The notes under the pieces were generated by a model, which was given only the letters and a program-made list of their open reading frames with translations, was not told where the DNA came from and made no database searches. Shown in pieces: positions 35,406 through 41,640 of a stretch of 64,000 bases of DNA (its first letter is position 1; the number at the start of each line of letters is the position of its first letter). The position numbers were made by a program, and so were the translations under genes. Source of the stretch: Lachnospiraceae bacterium (GTDB lineage Bacteria; Bacillota; Clostridia; Lachnospirales; Lachnospiraceae); contig CABJBM010000016.1 of assembly GCA_902363835.1 (NCBI GenBank), positions 1 to 64,000 on the forward strand, in the 5' to 3' direction.

Positions 35406-36704
35406 TTATGATACAACCACTGTCATATATAAAATGCTCATGGAATTAATCGGTTTCACTGGGAAATTCACCACAACGGACCGCTTGCCCTGTCCCTTTT
35501 CCACGGTAACTTCCTCTGAATTTACAGCTTCAATTGCCCTTAACACGGCCAGCTGTTTTCCATATGTAACAATATCATTCCAAAGGCTTACGCGCCCTGC
35601 GTCATCGTTTGAAATTTTGCCCAGGTAACGTGTATGGAAAAGAGAAGCAATATCATTTCCAATCTGATCCAAAACGCGGACTGTCTGGTTGTTAGAGAAA
35701 TCTTCTCCCTTTTCCTCTGTATAAGTAACCAAAGTGCTGCTGTCAGTCAGTACCCGGATTTCACTTCCTACCTTGTGAAGCATGAGCCTGCCTGCTTTTA
35801 TTGCATCAGCAAGCTGGGTCTGGGTATAAGAAGCCTTAACTGTATACTCGCCGTCATAAACCTTATTTTCAATGGTCTTGTTGACAGCACATGCCGCTTC
35901 CGCGCCGGCAACCCAGTAAACAAGGCCTGTGGCGGATTCCTCCGCTTCATTCTCCACAGAAATAACACCTTCGTAATCAGCCTTGGAATACTGGTGTAAT
36001 ACTGTCTGGAACTTGACACCAGCCTCATCCCTCATACGTTTCGTGAACGCAGTAAACAATGCCTTTACCTTATCGTCTGTTGAAGGACAGCAAAGAATCT
36101 GAAAAGAAGCACTCTCCACTTTTTCCAGGAATTCTGCGTAATCCTCTCCAGTCACCGCTCCACCATTGGTGCCTCCTGTAAAGGGAAGCCCTGCCGTCTC
36201 TGCCAGAGCTGCCTCCTTTTTAAACGTTACATAGCTGTTGTCCTTCAGTTCTCCTGCGTCTGTGACAGTCTGGCAATCAACTTCTTTTCCGGCAAACAGT
36301 GTTTTTACATCAAACTTGGAAGCATTATCCACATTTTTTGCAATAACAGTCATCAGACTGTTCCCCCTGTTGCCAGAGTATCTTGCCGTACCATATTCAT
36401 TAGCCCCATGTACCCCTGTATTCAAGCGGTAAAAAATACCTTTCGTCATATTTCTGAAAAGTTCTCTCACTGGAAGCATAGCTGCATCATCCATGGCATA
36501 TCCAAAAAACTCTTTACACTTTTTTGGAAAATCCTCTGCAGTAACCTCAAACACTTCCTTCTCCGGTCCCCATTCAAGAATCATAGGGATTGCCGCCACC
36601 CCACGGCTTCCCATGGCAGCACCAGCCGAAGCAGTACTGACAAAATTGATATATGTACCAGGAAATACTTTATTTTGAATTGTAAAATTTCCTCCACCTA
36701 ACAT
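35406..36704 (-). CDS. Contractile tail sheath protein, XkdK type
   Basis: A 432-residue sheath protein (GGNFTIQNKVFPGTYINFVS at the N-terminus; PMILEWGPEKEVFEV; C-terminal FPVKPINSMSILYMTVVVS). Its presence shows the tail is contractile. The ATG follows AGGAAGG and overlaps the small upstream gene by seven bases. Confidence 0.95.
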   Translation of the reverse strand: MLGGGNFTIQNKVFPGTYINFVSTASAGAAMGSRGVAAIPMILEWGPEKEVFEVTAEDFPKKCKEFFGYAMDDAAMLPVRELFRNMTKGIFYRLNTGVHGANEYGTARYSGNRGNSLMTVIAKNVDNASKFDVKTLFAGKEVDCQTVTDAGELKDNSYVTFKKEAALAETAGLPFTGGTNGGAVTGEDYAEFLEKVESASFQILCCPSTDDKVKALFTAFTKRMRDEAGVKFQTVLHQYSKADYEGVISVENEAEESATGLVYWVAGAEAACAVNKTIENKVYDGEYTVKASYTQTQLADAIKAGRLMLHKVGSEIRVLTDSSTLVTYTEEKGEDFSNNQTVRVLDQIGNDIASLFHTRYLGKISNDDAGRVSLWNDIVTYGKQLAVLRAIEAVNSEEVTVEKGQGKRSVVVNFPVKPINSMSILYMTVVVS

Positions 36705-36895
36705 ACTTTCACCCTTCCTTTCATAAATTGATCCATGATTTTTTCTGTTTCTGTTATAGAATATAAGTTTCCATCGTCAAGCAAAGCACTTAGTAAGTCC
36801 CTATGATTGCGATATCTTTCCGAGTGGATCAGCTGATCCTTTGTATAGCGTGCAACGGCGGTTCCGTCCGTTTCTCTTACTCCCTTTTTTGCCAC
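36698..36895 (-). CDS. Small conserved protein upstream of tail sheath
   Basis: A 65-residue protein (MAKKGVRETDGTAVARYTKD..., with RNHRDLLSALLDDG and KIMDQFMKGRVKV). Similar-sized proteins with a YTK-x-QL start and a C-terminal FMKG-x-V occur at this position in clostridial PBSX-like clusters. Function unknown; probably neck or sheath assembly. Ends inside the sheath start. Confidence 0.75.
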   Translation of the reverse strand: MAKKGVRETDGTAVARYTKDQLIHSERYRNHRDLLSALLDDGNLYSITETEKIMDQFMKGRVKVC

Positions 36896-36908
36896 AATAA
36901 CACCTCTT

Positions 36909-37322
36909 TCACTTTAATTTCATATCTTCCATGGATTCTTCCTGCTCCCCGGTTTTAAATATGTGAATCTGGTAATCTACCAGGAAGTTTAAAGCATCCT
37001 CCTCATATTTTCCCCTTCTGCTGCTGCCTCTTATGAAAGAGCCATCTTCCAGAGTAATGTATTCCAGCTTATCCATAAGAATATCCAGCACACGATTCCT
37101 GTCCTTTAGCCGCTGTTCTGAATCCTGACAGTAATATTTCACATATGCGCTCACGCTGCGGAAATAACGATAACTGTTTACAGGCTTTTCCAATGTTTCT
37201 AAAAATCCGACTTCAAAATAAGGTTCAGCGATTCCCTCCCCCAAGGGAATTGTACCGATCCTGGCTTCCGGAAAAAGCTCTTTTAGTTTTTTCATGACAC
37301 CATCCATGATTTCGTTATACAT
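36909..37322 (-). CDS. Tail terminator-like protein
   Basis: A 137-residue protein (MYNEIMDGVMKKLKELFPEA..., FEVGFLETLEKPVNSYRYFR, NFLVDYQIHIFK). Its size and place, first in the tail operon before sheath and tube, fit the tail-terminator/neck proteins that cap tube and sheath. The start at 37322 has AAAGGAGG seven bases upstream. A longer in-frame extension exists but runs into the leader hairpin. Without a head, it would close the tail end. Confidence 0.72.
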   Translation of the reverse strand: MYNEIMDGVMKKLKELFPEARIGTIPLGEGIAEPYFEVGFLETLEKPVNSYRYFRSVSAYVKYYCQDSEQRLKDRNRVLDILMDKLEYITLEDGSFIRGSSRRGKYEEDALNFLVDYQIHIFKTGEQEESMEDMKLK

Positions 37323-37372
37323 TTTATTCCTCCTTTCATAGGATGCACCCTTTCCTTTGGGCATCAGCCTTT

Positions 37373-37711
37373 TCAATACCGGACCATTCCTTTTGTGTAG
37401 GACTCCTCACCTTCCCCATATTCTTCATTTCCATAAACCACTTCCTCCCCATCCGCCTTTGTAGTCATAAAGTCTACATTGTCAGCAAAAAAATTTCATC
37501 TCTCTTCTTCAACGACGTGATCCTCAACAACCTGTACAACTCCTTAATCTCCCTTGCCTTAAACTGGTTTTATTGTTTATTCTTCTCCAAAATTCATAGC
37601 CAGACAGACCCAGTTTCGCCGCAATCCACCCTTTTTTCAGTCCGGTTTTTTAATTTCATCATTCAGCCAAACCATATCTGCCATACCTTTCTTCTTCCCC
37701 GTTGTAGTCAT
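37373..37711 (-). pseudogene. Broken phage Cro-like HTH regulator gene (three one-base deletions)
   Basis: Reading leftward, the sequence encodes pieces of a small HTH protein in three frames: MVWLNDEIKK, then GLKKGWIAAKLGLSGYEFWR and RINNKTS, then FKAREIKELYRLLRI and KRDEIFF, then ADNVDFMTTK. The frames join if one base is added to each of three homopolymers: the 6-base run 37646-37651, the 3-base run 37561-37563 and the 7-base run 37487-37493. Three deletions return to the starting frame and the total length agrees. Small repressors with a GxS...NKTxFKAxEI core and a final IFFAxxVD are common in clostridial phages. Probably a decayed second regulator of the tail operon, though clustered sequencing error is possible. 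Confidence 0.6.
37459..37481 (-). repeat. 23-base direct repeat, copy B
   Basis: Minus-strand CAATGTAGAC-TT-TATGACTACAA, matching copy A (37702-37724) at 21 of 23 positions. Here it lies in the 3' part of the broken HTH gene and encodes NVDFMTT. Confidence 0.7.
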
Positions 37712-37724
37712 ACTGTCTACATTG
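37702..37724 (-). repeat. 23-base direct repeat, copy A, at the start of the tail-operon transcript
   Basis: Minus-strand CAATGTAGAC-AG-TATGACTACAA, just downstream of the -10 at 37733-37728. With copy B it is either a repressor operator with partial dyad (GTAG...CTAC) or the remnant of a duplicated HTH gene end (NVDSMTT). Position favours an operator role for this copy. Confidence 0.55.
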
Positions 37725-37727
37725 GTT

Positions 37728-37756
37728 ATCATACTCTTATGTACCACATTTGTCAA
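37728..37756 (-). promoter_or_regulatory. Promoter of the tail operon
   Basis: On the minus strand, TTGACA (37756-37751), a 17-base spacer and TATGAT (37733-37728). Very close to consensus and the only strong promoter seen upstream of the tail genes. The start site would fall in the 23-base repeat copy A, a natural place for repression. Confidence 0.75.
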
Positions 37757-37774
37757 CAGCATTTTGAATATTTG

Positions 37775-37803
37775 TTGAATATTTTTCTACACCGTGATAT
37801 AAT
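37775..37803 (+). promoter_or_regulatory. Promoter of the XRE repressor gene
   Basis: TTGAAT (37775-37780), a 17-base spacer and TATAAT (37798-37803) preceded by TGA (extended -10). It is divergent from the tail-operon promoter; the -35 boxes are 18 bases apart, so a repressor could control both. Confidence 0.8.
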
Positions 37804-37823
37804 ACTGCTATGGAGGTGATCCT

Positions 37824-38306
37824 ATGGAAATAGGTCAGATCATTAAAAAGAGGCGGGAAGAACTGGGAATCTCCCAGGAAGAACTGGCTCTGAAGGCAGG
37901 TTACAAATCCCGTTCTTCCATTAATAAGATCGAAGTAGACGGAAGAGGGCTTCCTCAGTCAAAGATCATAGCCATTGCCAATGCTTTAAAGACAACTCCG
38001 GCCTATCTCATGGGCTGGGAGAGCGATACTGCTTCCGCTTTTAACTATGTAAGCGGCTGCTTTGGGAAATATGCGGGAGAAATGCTTGAGAATTTTCACC
38101 ATTTAAATGAAAAAGGGCAGAAGGAAGCCTTAAAACGTGTCAGGGAGATGGTTCACATCCCGGAATACAGCAAAGACCAAACCATTGTAAAGATTGCAAA
38201 TGGAAATAACAGGGCTTACTTAGAACCGGTTGCAGCCCATGAAAGAACTGACATCAAGGTGACCGAAGAGATGAAGAAGCATGATGATGCCTTTTTTGAT
38301 GAATAA
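37824..38306 (+). CDS. XRE-family repressor of the tail cluster
   Basis: A 160-residue protein. The N-terminal 65 residues are a Cro/CI-type HTH (IGQIIKKRREELGISQEEL, ALKAGYKSRSSINKIE, IIAIANALKTTPAYLMGWE); the rest is a helical dimerisation region without a LexA/S24 peptidase motif. GGAGGTGATCCT sits before the ATG. Divergent from the tail operon and followed by an ImmA-like protease gene, as in ICEBs1-type and PBSX-like regulatory pairs. It probably keeps the tail operon silent until cleaved. Confidence 0.9.
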   Translation: MEIGQIIKKRREELGISQEELALKAGYKSRSSINKIEVDGRGLPQSKIIAIANALKTTPAYLMGWESDTASAFNYVSGCFGKYAGEMLENFHHLNEKGQKEALKRVREMVHIPEYSKDQTIVKIANGNNRAYLEPVAAHERTDIKVTEEMKKHDDAFFDE

Positions 38307-38331
38307 GAAATAACTCATTGAGGTGATTTAT

Positions 38332-38784
38332 TTGAACTATGAATCTTTATTAGAAGAAGCGGATTCCCATGGAATCATCATAAAAGAACGGCCGCTGATA
38401 GCCAATGACGGCAGGATCAGGGGAACACAGATACTGATCCGCCAGGATATGCCGGACTGCCAGAAGGCCTGTGTACTGGCGGAAGAGCTGGGACACTACC
38501 ATACTACTACCGGCAATATTCTGGATCAGTCTGATGTATCCAACCAGAAGCAGGAACACACCGCCCGGCTATGGGCCTACAATAAAATGATAACCCTGGA
38601 AAGATTGGTGGCAGCAAAGGAAGCCGGATGCCGAAATAGATATGAGATCGCGGAACATTTAAATGTTACGGAAGAGTTTTTGCAGGATGCCATTTACTGC
38701 TACCAGGCCAAATACGGAAAAGGACTGCAAAAAGACGATTACCTGATACTTTTTGAACCTTTCAACATATATAAACTAGTGTGA
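38332..38784 (+). CDS. ImmA/IrrE-like metallopeptidase, anti-repressor
   Basis: A 150-residue protein (LNYESLLEEADSHGIIIKER...) with a zinc-protease motif ACVLAEELGHYHTTTGNI, the HExxH relative seen in ImmA proteins as E-ELGHY. ImmA enzymes cut their cognate XRE repressor and induce the linked element. The start is TTG at 38332 with GAGGTGA upstream, the same leader style as the repressor gene; an in-frame GTG at 38323 lies inside that site. Only 25 bases separate it from the repressor stop, so they form one operon. Confidence 0.82.
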   Translation: MNYESLLEEADSHGIIIKERPLIANDGRIRGTQILIRQDMPDCQKACVLAEELGHYHTTTGNILDQSDVSNQKQEHTARLWAYNKMITLERLVAAKEAGCRNRYEIAEHLNVTEEFLQDAIYCYQAKYGKGLQKDDYLILFEPFNIYKLV

Positions 38785-38841
38785 GATTTCTTCTATCTTG
38801 CCGCCTCTCTGCAACATATACTATGGAGAGGTGATATATTT

Positions 38842-39024
38842 ATGCAATCCTGCGAACTTGTAATGCTTGTATCTTCCCTGGCCTGCTGCATTGCTGAGGG
38901 CCGGTCTTCCGATGAAATCGCTTTGCTAGGCACTATATTTTCACAGCTGGGTGACACGCTGGGTACCATTTTAGCCCATCAGGAACTCTGTTGTGACAGC
39001 GATAAAGAAAAAGACAGCTGCTGA
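38842..39024 (+). CDS. Small cysteine-containing protein, DUF6774-like
   Basis: A 60-residue protein (MQSCELVMLVSSLACCIAEG..., IALLGTIFSQLGDTLGTILA) with GAGAGGTGA upstream. The pattern ELV-x-LVSSLA...LSQLGDTL resembles small DUF6774-type proteins of Lachnospiraceae. Function unknown. It follows the repressor-protease pair at 57 bases and may be cotranscribed, but need not belong to the tail cluster. Confidence 0.65.
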   Translation: MQSCELVMLVSSLACCIAEGRSSDEIALLGTIFSQLGDTLGTILAHQELCCDSDKEKDSC

Positions 39025-39071
39025 TGTAAATAGCTGTGGCAAAATGAGGATTCTGTAAAATCCGATCCATA

Positions 39072-39131
39072 AAGAAAGGAGGGCTGCTTCCATAGACGAA
39101 CAATCATCTGTGAAAGCACCCCTCCTTTCTT
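39072..39131. other. Long imperfect stem-loop, role unclear
   Basis: AAGAAAGGAGGG (39072-39083) pairs with CCCTCCTTTCTT (39120-39131), with a further short inner stem (TGCTT/AAGCA) and a loop of about 20 bases. Neither strand has a good T tract after it. It lies between the small gene at 38842-39024 and the terminator of the convergent transporter gene; it may be a weak terminator or a processed RNA. Confidence 0.4.
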
Positions 39132-39142
39132 ACGTTTCAAAT

Positions 39143-39168
39143 AGAAAAGCAGGTTCCAAAGAACCTGC
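39143..39168 (-). terminator. Intrinsic terminator after the AI-2E-type transporter gene
   Basis: Perfect 8-bp stem GCAGGTTC...GAACCTGC (39149-39156, 39161-39168), 4-base loop, followed on the minus strand by TTTTCTATTT. About 140 bases past the transporter stop. Confidence 0.75.
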
Positions 39169-39305
39169 TGTCTGCTTCTTCCCTTAAAGCGGATGGATTG
39201 GCTCCATAAGCTGAATCAATTCGTTTGTTAAGACGCATATCAGCACCTGGAGGATTACAGTCTTTATAAGAAATGTTTTCTCTGAACTGAACACAAGACA
39301 ACTCC

Positions 39306-40514
39306 TTATTTATCAGAATCAACCGAGACATCCGGAACAGGATCTCCGGAGCTTTGGACTGGGCCTGTATGACCTTCGGCCTCCTGAAGCTTGTTCTCTC
39401 TGATTGCTATGAAATCCCCTAAAATGACCTTTAATATATTAACCACAGGCACTGCCAAAATCATTCCCCATATTCTGGCCATTGCACCGCCCAAAGTGAT
39501 TCCTATGACGATCAAAGCCGGGCTTAAGGAAAATGAGTTTCCCATAAGCTTTGGCTGTATTACATTCCCGTCCATCTGCTGAGTAATAAGTAAAACCACA
39601 GCTGCAATGACCCCAGTATTAATACCGCTTGTACACGCAATAATAATTACAGCGCCAATGGAGCCAAAAATTGAACCAAAGTAAGGTATAATATTGCAAA
39701 TCCCCAATATGATCCCAAGAGCTACAGCATACTTGGAACCAAGTATGGTAAATTCAACGGTGGTAATGGTACATAAAATCACGGAATCTAAAAGCTGGCA
39801 TACAATGAACTTTTTAAAACTGTCATTAATTATGGTTCCATACCTTAAAACTGCTTTTCTAACCTTTTCCCGAAGAAATAAATTTATGAGCCGGTTCATC
39901 TGAAATTTAAAATTATGAGTCTCCAGTAAAAAATAAATGGAAGCCACAATCGTAATAAATCCACTAAAAATATGGGAAGTAACTCCCAAAACCGCATTTA
40001 ATGAACCTAATACTTCTTTCAGGCCAATACCCTCCAGCATACTTTTTAAGGCCGGCCGGGGCGGCAAAATCTCTTCCACCATTTCCGATAAGCCCAGTTT
40101 TTCCAAAGGCAGCTGTTCCATAAACGTTATGGCATTATTATAATAAATATTAAAGTTTAATATAAAATCCAATATACTTTTTTGAAGCAGAGGAATTACC
40201 TTATTTATAATCAGAACAACAACAACAATAAATAAAGCATAAATAACAAAAACACTGATCCCTCTGGAACGCTTTTGAAAAGGACTGTTTTTAAGTCTGT
40301 TTAAACGCCGTTCCAGGGCAGAACATGGGATATTCAAAAGATAAGCTATAACAAATCCATAAAAAAAGGGGATCAGTACCTTTGTAAATGATTTGGTCCA
40401 AATCATCACATCGGAAATGTTCATAACAATTTTATAAAATACAATAACCAGCATGGCAAGCAGCAGCCTTGATAAAAATACCCTCATCTGCTTTTTTTTC
40501 AATAAGTCTTCCAT
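39306..40514 (-). CDS. AI-2E family transporter (YtvI/PerM-like membrane protein)
   Basis: A 402-residue membrane protein of the AI-2E/UPF0118 family: about eight transmembrane segments, with PFFYGFVIAYLLNIPCSALE near the N-terminus and the late GNVIQPKLMGNSFSLSPALI block. The family includes a reported autoinducer-2 exporter and Na/H antiporters, so substrate is open. AAGGAGGT precedes the ATG. The C-terminus is hydrophilic. Monocistronic, with a terminator downstream. Confidence 0.88.
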   Translation of the reverse strand: MEDLLKKKQMRVFLSRLLLAMLVIVFYKIVMNISDVMIWTKSFTKVLIPFFYGFVIAYLLNIPCSALERRLNRLKNSPFQKRSRGISVFVIYALFIVVVVLIINKVIPLLQKSILDFILNFNIYYNNAITFMEQLPLEKLGLSEMVEEILPPRPALKSMLEGIGLKEVLGSLNAVLGVTSHIFSGFITIVASIYFLLETHNFKFQMNRLINLFLREKVRKAVLRYGTIINDSFKKFIVCQLLDSVILCTITTVEFTILGSKYAVALGIILGICNIIPYFGSIFGSIGAVIIIACTSGINTGVIAAVVLLITQQMDGNVIQPKLMGNSFSLSPALIVIGITLGGAMARIWGMILAVPVVNILKVILGDFIAIRENKLQEAEGHTGPVQSSGDPVPDVSVDSDK

Positions 40515-40570
40515 CCTGACCTCCTTTCTTAATAAAATAACCAGCTTTTACCAATTTAAATCATAAAAGT

Positions 40571-41542
40571 CTAATATTTTTGCGTCAGCAGCAATTCCAC
40601 CGCCATTCGGTCATTAAGCCTTCCGGTCTTTACGGCTTCTTCTGCTTCCACACACAAGTTTACATAAGACAGGATTTGTTCCCTGGAAAAGGACTTTGCC
40701 TGAGGCATGATTTTTCCTGCTGCAAAAGGAGGAATCTTAAGCTTTGAGGCAATGCCGCCCTTATCCATCCCCTTTCCCATCAGCTCCTTTACCTGCAGAA
40801 TCTGGTTAAACTGCCTGGCAATAAGAAACAGGATCCTCATGGGAGGTTCTTTCAGGGTGAGTAGGTCCTCATAAAGGTCCATGGCTTTTTTTGTCTGCCG
40901 GTTCACAATCGCCGCTACCATATCAAAAATCTTATTGGTTGTCCGGACCGTGCAAATGGTTTCCACATCCTCATCCGTAATTACTTCTCTTCCCAGAGTA
41001 TAACTTATGAGCTTTTCCAGCTCCATACGGATATTTTCCATATCATCTCCGGCCATGTGAAGAAACAGCTCCATGGTATGTCCTGTGATCTTCTTTCCTT
41101 CCCTGGAAAGCAGAGTCCCCGCCCATCTGGCAAGCTGGGCCGCATCCTGCCGGGTCATTTCAGCCACATACCCCAGTTCCTTTACCTTCTTAAACATTTT
41201 ACTTCGCTTATCCACCTCTGACTCCACAAAGATCAGACAGGTGGTATCCGGCATCTGGGACAGATAAGATACCATTTCATCAGAAGCTGATTTAAAATAA
41301 CCGCTGTTTTCCACAAGGATCAGGCGTTTTTCCGCAAAAAAGGGCATGGTATCCGCAAGACTGATAATCTCCCGTACATCGATCCCCTTTCCTTCAAACT
41401 GGTTGAAGTTCATGGTATCGCCTGCTGTAATTGCCGATTTCATTTGATTTTTATAGCTGTTTTTTAAAAATGCTTCTTCTCCATATAGAAGATAGACCGG
41501 CTTGAAGCTGTGGTTTTTAATATCAAGGGTCAGCGTCTGCAT
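40571..41542 (-). CDS. holA: DNA polymerase III delta subunit
   Basis: A 323-residue HolA protein (KPVYLLYGEEAFLKNSYKNQ; FFAEKRLILVENSGYF; late MRILFLIARQFNQILQVKEL). It is the clamp-loader subunit that opens the beta clamp. Follows comEC by 98 bases; the pair comEC-holA is conserved in Firmicutes. The ATG has AGAGGAAG upstream. Confidence 0.93.
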   Translation of the reverse strand: MQTLTLDIKNHSFKPVYLLYGEEAFLKNSYKNQMKSAITAGDTMNFNQFEGKGIDVREIISLADTMPFFAEKRLILVENSGYFKSASDEMVSYLSQMPDTTCLIFVESEVDKRSKMFKKVKELGYVAEMTRQDAAQLARWAGTLLSREGKKITGHTMELFLHMAGDDMENIRMELEKLISYTLGREVITDEDVETICTVRTTNKIFDMVAAIVNRQTKKAMDLYEDLLTLKEPPMRILFLIARQFNQILQVKELMGKGMDKGGIASKLKIPPFAAGKIMPQAKSFSREQILSYVNLCVEAEEAVKTGRLNDRMAVELLLTQKY

Positions 41543-41617
41543 GGTGTTCTTCCTCTCATTTTTGTATACTGATGAATCAAGGGATATGTTTTCATATCCA
41601 GCCTATTGGAAGCTAAA

Positions 41618-41640
41618 GGCTGAAAAAGCATTGTTCAGCC
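41618..41640 (-). terminator. Weak hairpin between comEC and holA
   Basis: 7-bp stem GGCTGAA...TTCAGCC with a 9-base loop, directly after the comEC stop on the minus strand, followed by TTTAGC. May attenuate rather than stop transcription into holA. Confidence 0.35.

Noticed and set aside
37459..37724. CRISPR-like repeats
   Set aside because: Only two copies, 243 bases apart, with no regular spacers and no cas genes.
37343..37819. 158-codon plus-strand frame upstream of the XRE repressor
   Set aside because: It has no ribosome site, crosses both promoters and is antisense to the broken HTH gene; its F/S/H/I-rich content looks like antisense translation.
24887..38784. Complete prophage
   Set aside because: No integrase, terminase, portal, capsid or attachment repeats were found on either side, so a tail-only element fits better.
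39137..39331. 64-codon minus-strand frame after the AI-2E-type transporter
   Set aside because: It ends inside a terminator hairpin and overlaps the transporter's end; no family match. A 36-codon frame there with GGAG is also too weak to call.
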